DNA of 64,000 nucleotides from positions 124,001-188,000 of the forward strand of contig NZ_VLKZ01000003.1 of the NCBI RefSeq assembly GCF_007830185.1, read 5' to 3'. This DNA comes from Halalkalibacter nanhaiisediminis (GTDB lineage: Bacteria; Bacillota; Bacilli; Bacillales; Bacillaceae_D). The notes beneath the pieces are model-generated. The model searched no databases. It saw only the letters and a program-made list of their open reading frames with translations, and had not been told where the DNA came from. A program made the position numbers and the translations under genes. This document shows, piece after piece, positions 9,180-18,184 of the stretch. The stretch's first letter is position 1, and each line of letters begins with the position of its first letter.

Positions 9180-10256
9180 ATGTTAACGATCATTGCCATC
9201 GTTATTGCTTGTTTCTTTGCGATGAATATAGGGGCAAGTGGCACGGCTGCAGCTATGGGTCCTGCATACGGTAGTGGGGCTATTCCAAAAAAACGTGTTG
9301 CGATGCTTCTCGTTGCTGTCTTTGCCTTTTTAGGAGCTTTAGCAGGTGGCGAGGTCGTTCGAACAATTGGTAGCGGAATTATACCCTCTTCTATTGTAAA
9401 TGTCGAGCTAGTCATTATTATATTATCAGCTGCTTGTTTGTGCTTGTTTATCGCTAATCTACTAGGTATACCATTATCAACGAGTGAAGTCGTTGTTGGA
9501 GCCATTGTCGGAGCTGGGATTGCTTATCAATCACTTTATCTAGATACATTGCTCATTATTGTTTCGTTTTGGCTCATCACGCCCTTTGCTGCATTCTTAT
9601 TAGCATATATATTTGGTCACGTTGTTCGACGTCTTGAGCAACGCTACCCAAATTTAACAGGGAAAGGGAAATGGCGTCTACCTCTTGTTATTTTACTCAT
9701 TATTAGTGCGTGTATGGAAGCATTTGCAGCTGGAATGAATAATGTAGCGAATGCTGTTGGACCTCTTGTGGGTGCTGGTTTAATAGGAGTAACAGAAGGA
9801 ATCCTACTCGGTGGTGCGTTTGTGGCACTTGGTGCGATTTTACTCGGAGGGCGCGTCCTTGAGACAAATGGAAAGCGAATAACTAGTTTGAGTCTTTTGC
9901 AAGGAAGTACAGTTTCTCTAACTGGTGGATCATTGGTGATTGTCGCTTCTATCTTTGGATTACCTGTACCACTTACCCAAGTAACAACATCAGCTATTAT
10001 CGGTATTGGAACTGTTGATACAGGTTTCAAGTTATGGCAAAAAAGTATCCTCAAACGAATTATAAAAGTTTGGATTGTTTCACCAGTATTCTCACTCGTT
10101 TTATCTTATGCGATGGTGTTACTTTTTAAACAAGGAGATTACTATTCATTATTTGTGATCGTAAGTGTGTTTATAGCAACTGTTGGAATATACAGTCTTT
10201 ATAAAACAGTACGTGATGAGCGCCGAGCTACGTATGATGACGGTGCAGGAATTTAA
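9180..10256 (+). CDS. cysP: PiT-family sulfate permease
   Basis: A membrane protein of 358 residues with about ten hydrophobic segments and the duplicated PiT signature: AMNIGASGTAAAMGPAYGSG near the N-terminus and AAGMNNVANAVGPLVGAG in the second half. PiT proteins are cation-coupled anion symporters; the B. subtilis member CysP, in the same cysH-cysP-sat-cysC setting, transports sulfate. Placement between sat and cysC makes sulfate the likely substrate rather than phosphate. Confidence 0.88.
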   Translation: MLTIIAIVIACFFAMNIGASGTAAAMGPAYGSGAIPKKRVAMLLVAVFAFLGALAGGEVVRTIGSGIIPSSIVNVELVIIILSAACLCLFIANLLGIPLSTSEVVVGAIVGAGIAYQSLYLDTLLIIVSFWLITPFAAFLLAYIFGHVVRRLEQRYPNLTGKGKWRLPLVILLIISACMEAFAAGMNNVANAVGPLVGAGLIGVTEGILLGGAFVALGAILLGGRVLETNGKRITSLSLLQGSTVSLTGGSLVIVASIFGLPVPLTQVTTSAIIGIGTVDTGFKLWQKSILKRIIKVWIVSPVFSLVLSYAMVLLFKQGDYYSLFVIVSVFIATVGIYSLYKTVRDERRATYDDGAGI

Positions 10257-10302
10257 TTAAATTCATAGTATTCAATTTGAATGGTGAAAAGGGGAGAGTA
10301 AA

Positions 10303-10902
10303 TTGACACAGACAAATAATATCGTTTGGCATGAGACAACGATAAAAAAAGAAGAACGACAAGAAAAAAATGGCCATCGTAGCGCCATTCTCTGGTTCAC
10401 TGGGTTATCAGGAGCTGGAAAGTCAACGCTAGCCAATGCGCTTGAACAGCAATTATTCAACCAAGGTGTACGAAGCTATGTATTAGATGGTGATAATATC
10501 CGCCATGGTCTAAATCAAGGGCTTGGATTTAGTGATGACGACCGAAAAGAGAACATTAGACGTATTGGTGAAGTTGCTAAGCTTTTTGTGGATGCAGGTA
10601 CAATTGTATGTACAGCCTTCATCTCACCTTTTAAAGAGGATCGAAAACGTGTTCGTGAGCTCGTTGAAGATGGCGAATTTATTGAAGTATATGTTCGTTG
10701 TTCACTAGAGGCTTGCGAGCAGCGTGATCCGAAGGGATTGTACAAAAAAGCAAGAGCGGGAGAAATACCTTCTTTTACTGGTATTAGCTCTCCTTATGAA
10801 GAACCAGATGCACCTGAGATCACAATTGATTCAGACCAACAAACGGTTGAAGAGTCAGTTGAAACGATTTTGACTTATTTAAAAGGTAAGAACATTTTAT
10901 AA
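10303..10902 (+). CDS. cysC: Adenylyl-sulfate kinase
   Basis: CysC phosphorylates APS to PAPS. The 199-residue protein has a P-loop (GLSGAGKST near residue 33), the APS-binding [15 protein letters not shown] segment and [20 protein letters not shown]. The start is TTG at 10303, preceded by GGGGAGAG. It is the last gene of the sulfate cluster and is followed by a terminator. Confidence 0.95.
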   Translation: MTQTNNIVWHETTIKKEERQEKNGHRSAILWFTGLSGAGKSTLANALEQQLFNQGVRSYVLDGDNIRHGLNQGLGFSDDDRKENIRRIGEVAKLFVDAGTIVCTAFISPFKEDRKRVRELVEDGEFIEVYVRCSLEACEQRDPKGLYKKARAGEIPSFTGISSPYEEPDAPEITIDSDQQTVEESVETILTYLKGKNIL

Positions 10903-10908
10903 ATGGAA

Positions 10909-10943
10909 AAGAAGCCAATCCGCAAAACGGTTTGGCTTCTTTA
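10909..10943 (+). terminator. Terminator of the sulfate-assimilation cluster
   Basis: AAGAAGCCAA (10909-10918) pairs with TTGGCTTCTT (10932-10941). Confidence 0.85.
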
Positions 10944-11028
10944 AATGATGGAGGAGTAGAATGTATGCTACTTCTCTTTTATAAAAAAGATAAACTTGTC
11001 GCGTCTGATCAAGGTGCTTTCGCTTTTC

Positions 11029-12807
11029 TTATTTGGCGATCGATTTTAAAGCAGCGGCGACGTTTATCTCTCCGTGTCCGTAATAAGAGTCACGACCTTT
11101 TGTTCCTAAATCTTTTGCTGTTGAGGTCATCACATCGTAAACTTGCTTATTAGACAAATCTGGTCTAAGTGATCTAATTAAGGCAGCAACCCCAGCTACA
11201 TGTGGTGACGCCATTGATGTTCCTGACATCACGACGTAATTATTGTCAGGAAATAGACTTGGGATATTTTCACCAGGTGCGGCAATATCAACATGCTTTC
11301 CGTAGTTGGAGAAGAACGCACGATTTCTTGCATCGTCAACCGCGGCAACTGTGAACGCTTCTTCATAAAAGGCAGGGTACATGGGATCCTGAACGTTATC
11401 ATTACCTGAAGCTGTGACAATGACAACATCCTTATTATAGGCATATTTAATGGCATCGTGGAGGGCATCTGAATCATTATAATCCCCAAGGCTCATATTA
11501 ATGACATCTGCCCCGTGGTCGACAGCCCAATAAATACCTTTGGCAACTTCAAATGAGGAACCTTCCCCAGCTTCATTTAACACTTTCACAGGTAATATAT
11601 TACTTTTCCATGAAACGCCTGCAATTCCCGTAACATTGTTCGTTAAGGCAGCGGCAATGCCAGCTACATGGGTACCGTGTCCGTGGGAGTCTGAATAATC
11701 GTCAGAATCGTCAAAGGCATTATATCCTTTTAATAGCTTGCCTTTTAAATCAAGGTGCTTTGCATCAACACCTGTGTCTAAAATCGCAATGGTGACGTCT
11801 TGGCCACCTGAAAAATTCCATCCCTCACCAAGTTCTATTTGTGACAGATTCCATTGATAAGGTTTGAAAAATTCATCATTTGGAACGGTAGCCACCGCTT
11901 TTACCTGTTTTGCATAAATATAATTTGGTTCCGCTATGCTTAAATCATAATCACGTTTGAGACGACCAACAAGCTGTTCTGTTGTTTCGTTTTTTGATTC
12001 GACAACGTAAAATGGATCGTTATTTTTTATAATGACAAGATCATGATTTGCCGCAAACCAAGCATCTACCCCTCGTGGATACTTGAATTTAATGACGGCT
12101 TGTCTTTCGTGATAAGGACGTTTGATTTCTTCTGGTTTTTGATCTTGAGAGTGCACGGCGATTTGCCAGCCGAGTTCTGGAACCGTTTCGGTTTGGAGAT
12201 TTTCAGGTAGATCATCTGTCGTTTTCCAATCAATATCAGGATTGTCGCCTGAAACGAAAAATGTTCCGTTCGCATCAGCTACGGACGCTAAGCCTTTTAC
12301 AAACGATTGGACGAATGTTAAATCGATCTCTCCTAAAACAAAGCGGCCATCGTCAAGCTGTTCACCCATTAGCATATATTGCTTACCATCAACTGAATAT
12401 GGATCAGAGAATTCGCTGTTCATGTGTTGATGCGTTAACTTAGACACATCCATTCGCTCGACTTCTCCAATTTCTGAGATGACTTTTTGATCTTTTAAAA
12501 TAGCAAAGCCGTGAAAGTGGGGGTGTTCAGATAATTCTTCTTCAAAATTTGCTCGCAGGTTTTGATCATTTAAGTCTCGCTCAGCCCAGCGCTGCATTTG
12601 AGCAGAAAGCTGCTTCAAAAACATCGATGTGGTAAGCGATAAATCTTCAGCCATTAACTTATCCATTGCCGATGCTTCAAGTGATCGTGGGATATCTTTC
12701 GTTTGAATGGAATAATCGTTATTATCAATGAGCCCACGACCGATGAAAGCAAGTCCAAGGCCAATCGCTCCTACTAATAGTACCGTTTTGATCATCCTAG
12801 ACATCAT
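11029..12807 (-). CDS. Secreted subtilisin-like serine protease (S8)
   Basis: A 592-residue exported protease. Residues 5-25 form a signal or anchor segment (IKTVLLVGAIGLGLAFIG). A region of about 200 residues with no recognised fold follows, then a propeptide-like domain (ERQAVIKFKYPRG to YIYAKQV) and the S8 catalytic domain. The triad motifs are VTIAILDTGVD (Asp), SHGHGTHVAG (His) and MSGTSMASPHVAG (Ser). The start ATG overlaps the stop of the upstream acetyltransferase (ATGA at 12804-12807), so it is translationally coupled. Whether it stays membrane-tethered is not clear. Confidence 0.88.
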   Translation of the reverse strand: MMSRMIKTVLLVGAIGLGLAFIGRGLIDNNDYSIQTKDIPRSLEASAMDKLMAEDLSLTTSMFLKQLSAQMQRWAERDLNDQNLRANFEEELSEHPHFHGFAILKDQKVISEIGEVERMDVSKLTHQHMNSEFSDPYSVDGKQYMLMGEQLDDGRFVLGEIDLTFVQSFVKGLASVADANGTFFVSGDNPDIDWKTTDDLPENLQTETVPELGWQIAVHSQDQKPEEIKRPYHERQAVIKFKYPRGVDAWFAANHDLVIIKNNDPFYVVESKNETTEQLVGRLKRDYDLSIAEPNYIYAKQVKAVATVPNDEFFKPYQWNLSQIELGEGWNFSGGQDVTIAILDTGVDAKHLDLKGKLLKGYNAFDDSDDYSDSHGHGTHVAGIAAALTNNVTGIAGVSWKSNILPVKVLNEAGEGSSFEVAKGIYWAVDHGADVINMSLGDYNDSDALHDAIKYAYNKDVVIVTASGNDNVQDPMYPAFYEEAFTVAAVDDARNRAFFSNYGKHVDIAAPGENIPSLFPDNNYVVMSGTSMASPHVAGVAALIRSLRPDLSNKQVYDVMTSTAKDLGTKGRDSYYGHGEINVAAALKSIAK

Positions 12808-13379
12808 TGTTTGTTCTCATCCTCTCTATCTGTAGTGAAAAAATAAGCCATGAAAATTTCATCATCATACACGCCATTTAGGCAAACTTGTTCTTTTTGA
12901 ATTCCTTCAGTCACAAAGCCAACCTTTTCATAAAGCTTTATTGCGATTTGATTCTTCGCAAAAACGGTTAAGCATAGCTTGTGAAGGTTGTGCTGCTTGC
13001 ACCATTCAAGTGTGTACTCCATCACCTTTTTGCCAATCCCTTTTCCTTGTGCATCTTGATGAAGCCATGTTCTAAAAAGACCTGTATGTTGCTTCATGAC
13101 AAGTTCCCCTCGCAGTACTCTGGCAATCCCTTTTACCTTTCCTCCGATATCAACAGCCATATACATATGATCATTAGTGGTGACATGTTTCGTAAATGCC
13201 AGCTCTTCCTCTAACGTACGAACACGCTCTTTTTGAATATACGTGCCTTCCTTAATAATCGAGGAAACAGAGGAAATAATGTCATTCGCGTCTTCTTCAA
13301 CTACAGGTCTTAGCGTAACTTTTGTGTAATCTTTAGCTTTAAATGACATGATCAGCGGCTTTGTTAGTACGGTTGTCAT
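12804..13379 (-). CDS. GNAT family N-acetyltransferase
   Basis: A GCN5-related acetyltransferase of about 191 residues. It has the acetyl-CoA motif LHQDAQGKGIGKKVMEYTL and the C-terminal KLYEKVGFVTEG segment. The start is ATG at 13379, which shares one base with the stop of the deacetylase gene (TGATG), with GAGGAAGG about 9 bases upstream. The substrate is unknown. It is the middle gene of a coupled three-gene unit with a polysaccharide deacetylase and a subtilase. Confidence 0.85.
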   Translation of the reverse strand: MTTVLTKPLIMSFKAKDYTKVTLRPVVEEDANDIISSVSSIIKEGTYIQKERVRTLEEELAFTKHVTTNDHMYMAVDIGGKVKGIARVLRGELVMKQHTGLFRTWLHQDAQGKGIGKKVMEYTLEWCKQHNLHKLCLTVFAKNQIAIKLYEKVGFVTEGIQKEQVCLNGVYDDEIFMAYFFTTDREDENKQ

Positions 13380-14203
13380 CAAGATTGATCCTTCCTCTTT
13401 TCGATAGTAGGTTCCCAAAAATGTTCAAAATCTGTATCGATTTCAGAATCAAGGAGGTGGGAAGTAGGAACGATTTCAATGTTTTTTTGTTCAAATTGAG
13501 GGAGTGCATCACTTATACCAGCAAATGTTTCTAAACCTTTCACGCCAACATGACCAATTCCGATTGCTTTTTTCTTTTTCTCCGCTATTTTTAGAAGAGA
13601 ATTCATTTGCTTGTTCACATGCTGACGAGACGACATGGTGTCATCAAGAAAAATGTGACGCGCGGCGTGGGGAATATCAAGTTCATTGGCTACTTTTGAC
13701 ATAACTGATTTTGGGCTTGTTCCACTATCAATGACATACAAATCATGCTCTTTGACTACCTCTAAAATGATCCGCATGATTCGCTCGTTCTCAACGATTT
13801 TAGAGCCCATATGGTTGTTAAATCCTTTTGCATGTGGCACATCTTTGATTGCTTGGATGACACGATTTTTGATTTCTTCATCTGATAAGCCACTTGTAAT
13901 GCCTTTAGGACCAAGCCAAGATGCCTTGCCTTTTTTCGGTTCCATTGGCATATGAATCATCACTTCAAGTCCAGCTTGATGCGCTCTTTGGGCCTGTTCA
14001 GTTGAAAATTCTTGGAAAGGCATGATTGCAACAGTAATGGGGATTTGCCCACTTAAAAAAGAATCAACACCTTTCACTTCTCCCCCAAAGTCATCAATGA
14101 TAATGGAGACTTGATTTGGAGTATCGGCATTCACGTAAGTAGGTAAGGAGGTGCTGAATATGAGTAAAAGTAAGAAAGTCGTTTTACGCAGGAAATCATT
14201 CAT
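13379..14203 (-). CDS. Divergent polysaccharide deacetylase family protein (YibQ-like)
   Basis: A secreted protein of 274 residues with a clear signal peptide ([19 protein letters not shown]). The mature part has the divergent deacetylase pattern: [10 protein letters not shown] with the paired Asp, [27 protein letters not shown] and a GIGHVG motif near the end. Canonical NodB metal-binding motifs are only partly kept, so enzymatic activity is uncertain; the family is thought to act on cell-surface polysaccharides. It is first in the coupled unit and has AGGAG upstream of its ATG. Confidence 0.85.
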   Translation of the reverse strand: MNDFLRKTTFLLLLIFSTSLPTYVNADTPNQVSIIIDDFGGEVKGVDSFLSGQIPITVAIMPFQEFSTEQAQRAHQAGLEVMIHMPMEPKKGKASWLGPKGITSGLSDEEIKNRVIQAIKDVPHAKGFNNHMGSKIVENERIMRIILEVVKEHDLYVIDSGTSPKSVMSKVANELDIPHAARHIFLDDTMSSRQHVNKQMNSLLKIAEKKKKAIGIGHVGVKGLETFAGISDALPQFEQKNIEIVPTSHLLDSEIDTDFEHFWEPTIEKRKDQS

Positions 14204-14301
14204 TGTAAATTCTCCTCGTTTCTTTTTACTTTCTTATAGTTTGTCAAAGGGAGCAGTATTCTATGAGGGGAAATAACAAATTCGATTTACAATGTGAAAA
14301 C

Positions 14302-14346
14302 AAAAAAAACACATATGTAATGAGAGTTCCTCATTACATATGTGTT
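14302..14346 (-). terminator. tnrA terminator
   Basis: A perfect 17-base stem (14309-14325 with 14330-14346) with a short loop is followed on the minus strand by a run of eight T. The stem overlaps the tnrA stop codon. Confidence 0.9.
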
Positions 14347-14650
14347 ATTTACGGATATTAAACGCTGCATTTAACTGACCACGCAGCATCCGTTCGCGTA
14401 CTTCTTGCTTTTTCATTTGCTTTTGTTCCATTTTACGAATTTCAAACGTCTGCATTCCGTCTTCCATTTTATTCGCGATATCAAGTAAGCGTTCAACATC
14501 AAGAAAGGAATATTTTCTCGTCCCACCTTTGGAACGATCTGGATAAATGAGTTTTCTTTCTTCATAATAGCGGATTTTACGCTCTGAAAGGCCTGTTAAT
14601 TCACTGACTATCCCAATGGTTATCACTTTTTTATCTTTATATGACGACAC
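14345..14650 (-). CDS. tnrA: Nitrogen-responsive MerR-family regulator TnrA
   Basis: TnrA is the global nitrogen-limitation regulator of Bacillus; it is held inactive by feedback-inhibited glutamine synthetase. The 101-residue protein keeps the DNA-binding domain [20 protein letters not shown] and [17 protein letters not shown], and the C-terminal tail [10 protein letters not shown] that contacts glutamine synthetase. This tail is short and ends like TnrA rather than GlnR. The start is GTG at 14650 with GAGGGGTGGG upstream. A perfect TnrA box in its promoter indicates autoregulation. Confidence 0.93.
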   Translation of the reverse strand: MSSYKDKKVITIGIVSELTGLSERKIRYYEERKLIYPDRSKGGTRKYSFLDVERLLDIANKMEDGMQTFEIRKMEQKQMKKQEVRERMLRGQLNAAFNIRK

Positions 14651-14701
14651 CCATTCCCACCCCTCATGTTGTTAAGTTAGAATGTTCTGATCTTTTTACA
14701 T

Positions 14702-14754
14702 ATCATAGCATAGCTTTGACTGGATAGGGGTTGGAAATGTTAGATAATCTAACA
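14702..14754 (-). promoter_or_regulatory. tnrA promoter with perfect TnrA/GlnR box
   Basis: TGTTAGATAATCTAACA (14738-14754) matches TGTNA-N7-TNACA exactly and is fully palindromic. On the minus strand a -10 of TATGAT lies at 14707-14702, with no good -35. This puts the box centre near -50 from the expected start, the usual place for TnrA activation. It fits positive autoregulation of tnrA. Confidence 0.85.
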
Positions 14755-14890
14755 TGGTTTATGAAGAAAGTTAACAGAGAAGTGTGATCACCCCTTCAAA
14801 ATTTCATTATCCATAGTACAATAAAAAGTGTTATACAGAATTTTGTGTTTGTAATAAATGATAAAGAAAGCTGTAGCTTACGATAAACCG

Positions 14891-14919
14891 TTGAGATTAA
14901 GCATTGCTTGTATTATACT
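14891..14919 (+). promoter_or_regulatory. Sigma-A promoter of the siroheme operon
   Basis: TTGAGA (14891-14896), a 17-base spacer and TATACT (14914-14919) lie upstream of a broken small ORF and the siroheme genes, on the plus strand. Confidence 0.6.
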
Positions 14920-14964
14920 TGATAAAACATATAAAAGAAGTCGGAAAAGAGTTTTTTAGAGGTG

Positions 14965-15182
14965 ATGGAATGGCATCAATGGGTGAAAGAGGTAGCTAGA
15001 GGAAGATTGCTTACTTTCGTGATCAGGTTTTTTTAAATGCAGGAGTTCGGTACTGGTTACTTGATCATGTACCATCAATAGAGGCTGGAATAAAGCTCGC
15101 TGATGAACAATTACGCACAAAAAGAGCAGAAGAGCAGTTACAAAAATGGATGACAATCACAGCTAAGGAGTGTTCAAAATGA
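14965..15182 (+). pseudogene. Frameshifted small ORF in front of the siroheme genes
   Basis: An ATG at 14965 behind AGAGG opens a frame (EWHQWVKEVARG) that stops after about 23 codons. From 15000 another frame continues with coding-like sequence (RKIAYFRDQVFLNAGVRYWL, then KLADEQLRTKRAEEQLQKW) to a TGA that overlaps the next start as ATGA. A single frameshift near 15000 would join them into about 72 residues. Alternatively an ATG at 14970 in the second frame is blocked by TAG at 14997. I do not recognise the protein. The coupling to cobA suggests it was the first gene of the operon. Confidence 0.5.
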
Positions 15183-16642
15183 ATAAAGGCTATGTCTATC
15201 TAGTTGGCGCAGGCCCTGGAGATATAAGATTAATTACAGTGAAAGGTCAGCAAGTACTTAAGCAGGCAGATGTCGTTTTATATGATCGACTTGTCAATCC
15301 ATTACTTCTTGAGTTAACAAAGCCTGGTGCTGAACTTGTCTATTGTGGAAAGCTCCCTGATCGCCATTTGCTGAGACAAGAGGCGATTAATGACCTACTT
15401 GTTCAATACGGACTAGCTGGGAAAAAAGTCGTTCGTTTAAAAGGCGGAGATCCCAGTGTGTTTGGACGTGTTGGGGAAGAAGCAGAAGCGCTAGACGCAG
15501 TAGGTGTTGATTATGAAATCATTCCAGGCGTAACGGCAAGTATTGGAGCCTCAACGTATGCAGGTGTTCCAGTGACTCATCGTAATTATGGTGCATCATT
15601 TGCGATGATTACGGGTCATGACAAATCACCGAGTGGACAGCCCATTATTGATTGGCAGGCGCTTGCAACAGGCATTGACACGATCGCTTTTTATATGGGT
15701 GTGAAAAACTTAGCTTATATTTGTGAGAAGTTGATTGAACATGGTCGTGATCCTAAAACACCTGTTATTTTGATCCAGTGGGGAACACTTGGTAAGCAGA
15801 AAACGCTTGAAGGAACAGTCGCTGATATTGCTGAAAAAGTAGCAACTGCTAAATTTTCTAACCCAGCTATTACTCTAGTTGGGGATGTGGCAAAGCTTCG
15901 GACAAAAGAAAGCTGGTTTGAACGTCAGCCGTTATTTGGGAAGCATTTATTATTTGGACGTACAAGTGAAGGGGCTAGTGAAATAGCAACCGATCTTACT
16001 AAACTTGGGGCAGATGTATTTGAATATCCTCGATTTCAAACGATTGAAGAGAAGGAGTCTGAGCTCTCTTTTTCTGACTATGATCAAATCGTTTTTCATT
16101 CACCAAAAAGTGTCGCTTGGTTTTTCGAGAAATTAAAAGAAAAGCGTATCGACGTGCGTTCTCTTACGGCTATTTTTTACGGAGCATCAACAAAGTCAAT
16201 CCGTGCCGTTGAACATTATTCGTGCCTTGCTTTCCCTTTAGAAGAATTGGGTCAAGTAGAAAAACGTCTTGTGATCGGACCAGTTGCACTTAAAGATCAA
16301 ATCACAAAACGAAGCGAGCTTTACGGAGAACATGATTTACTTGTCTCTCATTCAGTGGAAATTATAGAGCAATCCAATCGAACGTGCCAAAGGCTTCTTG
16401 ATGAGGACCGAGTGAATACAATTGTTTTTCCAAGTGCTGAAGCCGTTAAAGTGGTGACAGAACAAATAAAATCTTGTGGTGAAACACCAGAATCATTATC
16501 TCAGCGAGCGGATGTGATCTGTTTTGGACCAACGTCTGAGAAAGCGGCGGTTGAGCTTGGTTATAAAGTTTCGGAGACTCTTGCGGAGCCGACTAGAGAA
16601 GCTCTAATTGACGCGTTAAGTGAACAACAGCTTATCCAGTAG
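15179..16642 (+). CDS. cobA: Uroporphyrinogen-III C-methyltransferase fused to a uroporphyrinogen-III synthase-like domain
   Basis: Residues 1-240 are SUMT, which methylates uroporphyrinogen III to precorrin-2 (VYLVGAGPGDIRLITVKG, VRLKGGDPSVFGRVGEE, YMGVKNL). Residues 245-485 resemble HemD (FGRTSEGASEIATDL, IVFHSPKSVAWF, ICFGPTSEKAA). Such a fused, 490-residue form recalls B. subtilis NasF more than the short YlnD. The ATG at 15179 with AAGGAG 8 bases upstream is preferred over an in-frame GTG at 15170. It feeds sirB and the precorrin-2 dehydrogenase downstream, giving siroheme for sulfite and nitrite reductases. Confidence 0.9.
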   Translation: MNKGYVYLVGAGPGDIRLITVKGQQVLKQADVVLYDRLVNPLLLELTKPGAELVYCGKLPDRHLLRQEAINDLLVQYGLAGKKVVRLKGGDPSVFGRVGEEAEALDAVGVDYEIIPGVTASIGASTYAGVPVTHRNYGASFAMITGHDKSPSGQPIIDWQALATGIDTIAFYMGVKNLAYICEKLIEHGRDPKTPVILIQWGTLGKQKTLEGTVADIAEKVATAKFSNPAITLVGDVAKLRTKESWFERQPLFGKHLLFGRTSEGASEIATDLTKLGADVFEYPRFQTIEEKESELSFSDYDQIVFHSPKSVAWFFEKLKEKRIDVRSLTAIFYGASTKSIRAVEHYSCLAFPLEELGQVEKRLVIGPVALKDQITKRSELYGEHDLLVSHSVEIIEQSNRTCQRLLDEDRVNTIVFPSAEAVKVVTEQIKSCGETPESLSQRADVICFGPTSEKAAVELGYKVSETLAEPTREALIDALSEQQLIQ

Positions 16643-16658
16643 GGAGTGTGAGTAAAGC

Positions 16659-17495
16659 GTGCAAGCAATCTTATACATTGGCCACGGAAGTCGTGTGCAG
16701 GAAGGCAATGACGAGTTGTCTGCCTTTGTTGAAAAAGCGAAAGCAAAGCATCCACAAATATCCATTCAAGAATGCTGTTTTCTTGAATTAGCTGAACCGA
16801 CGATTGCTGAAGGGGTTGAGGCCTGTATTCGGCAGGGAGCGACGCACATAGCGGTTGTTCCTGTTTTGTTGTTAACAGCGATGCATGCCAAAGTAGATAT
16901 TCCAAGAGAAATTGATCGTATGAAAGCAGCTTATCCAGATGTAGCTTTTAGTTACGGCCGACCAATTGGGGTAGAATCCTCTGTTATCAAGATTGTCAAA
17001 GACCGCTTGCGAGATGCTGGCTTGCAGATGACGGATCATCGTCCTATATACGCGGAACGTCAGGATGTCACAATTCTTCTCGTTGGGCGAGGTAGCAGTG
17101 ACCCAGATGCGACAAGTGATTTGATGAAAATTTCACGTCTTGTTTGGGAGTATACACCTGTTACAGATGTCGAGGTCTGTTTTATTGCAGCAACACATCC
17201 GAATGTTGATGAAGGACTCGTGCGAGCGAATCGTCTGCCAAATGATAAGGTATATGTTGTCCCGTATCTTTTATTTACAGGAGTGCTGATGGAAGAATTG
17301 CAGGAAAAGCTGGATGAATGGTCAAAACAGACGGAAAAAGAGTTTATTCTCTGTAACTATTTAGGTTTCGATGATCAACTAGTTGATATGCTTGCTAAAC
17401 GTGTTCAGGAAGTTCTTGAAGAGCATGTGCCAGTTAATTGTGATACATGTCAATACCGAGCATTCTTTTTTGAAAAGGAAAAAATAAACGGATGA
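16659..17495 (+). CDS. sirB: Sirohydrochlorin ferrochelatase
   Basis: SirB inserts iron into sirohydrochlorin. The 278-residue protein consists of two CbiX/SirB repeats, each with the metal-binding start: ILYIGHGSRVQEGNDEL near residue 3 and ILLVGRGSSDPDA near residue 132. In the second repeat Arg replaces the His of the HGS motif. The C-terminal tail has a CDTCQYR Cys pair, which may ligate a cluster as reported for Bacillus SirB. The start is GTG at 16659 with AGGGAGTG about 10 bases upstream. The next gene overlaps its stop by four bases. Confidence 0.9.
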   Translation: MQAILYIGHGSRVQEGNDELSAFVEKAKAKHPQISIQECCFLELAEPTIAEGVEACIRQGATHIAVVPVLLLTAMHAKVDIPREIDRMKAAYPDVAFSYGRPIGVESSVIKIVKDRLRDAGLQMTDHRPIYAERQDVTILLVGRGSSDPDATSDLMKISRLVWEYTPVTDVEVCFIAATHPNVDEGLVRANRLPNDKVYVVPYLLFTGVLMEELQEKLDEWSKQTEKEFILCNYLGFDDQLVDMLAKRVQEVLEEHVPVNCDTCQYRAFFFEKEKING

Positions 17496-18118
17496 TGAAG
17501 CTACCGCTTATGTTGAAATTATCTGGGAAAACGGCCACTGTGGTTGGAGCAGGAGTTGTTGCCTCTCGTCATATCCCAAAGCTTTTACAAGCAGGTATAA
17601 AGGAAGTAACGGTTTATGCTCCTGACCTTCATCCAAGCCTTGAGCCATATATTGAATCTTCACAAATAAAATGGGTGCAAGAAAAAGTTACGGAAGGCAC
17701 TAGCTTTCAAACGGACTTACTGCTACTAACAACTGATAACAGCACTCTTCACGCATCTCTTTATGCAAGTCGTAAGCCTCATCAGCTCGTTTATCTGGCA
17801 GATAATTCACAGGTAAGTGATTTCAGCTTTCCGATGACAGTGACAAAAGGTCATTTAACGATTGCACTGTCAACAAATGGGGTAAGTCCTACTTACGGAA
17901 AACGTATAAAAAAACAGCTTGATCAGCTACTCTCAGATGATTGCGAAGGGGATTTGCTCTTTTTAGAAGATGTGAGGAAATGTGTACTTGAGAGTGGGCT
18001 TGAAGCGAAATCAAGGAAATGGATTCTTCAGGAAACGGCATCCGAGACCTTTTTGCGTGATCCATTGCGTGAGGAGAGATTTGTCGCATTGATACGTGAA
18101 GCTCAGAAGCTGACCTAA
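17492..18118 (+). CDS. ylnF: Precorrin-2 dehydrogenase (siroheme synthase NAD domain, YlnF-like)
   Basis: This enzyme oxidises precorrin-2 to sirohydrochlorin with NAD. The 208-residue protein has the N-terminal Rossmann motif TATVVGAGVVASRHIPKLL, the LLTTDNSTLHASL and FSFPMTVTKGHLTIALSTNG segments, and no methyltransferase domain. The ATG overlaps the sirB stop (ATGA). With cobA and sirB it completes siroheme synthesis from uroporphyrinogen III, and a terminator follows. Confidence 0.9.
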   Translation: MMKLPLMLKLSGKTATVVGAGVVASRHIPKLLQAGIKEVTVYAPDLHPSLEPYIESSQIKWVQEKVTEGTSFQTDLLLLTTDNSTLHASLYASRKPHQLVYLADNSQVSDFSFPMTVTKGHLTIALSTNGVSPTYGKRIKKQLDQLLSDDCEGDLLFLEDVRKCVLESGLEAKSRKWILQETASETFLRDPLREERFVALIREAQKLT

Positions 18119-18184
18119 AAGCATGTATGTCAGCTGTTGATTTGAAGTGACCCCATAAAAGGTGATTTCATTAGGCGGCTTGTT

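Noticed and set aside
14738-14754. TnrA box as direct activator site of the siroheme operon
   Set aside because: It lies about 180 bases upstream of the likely siroheme promoter, too far for normal TnrA activation; it fits the tnrA promoter.
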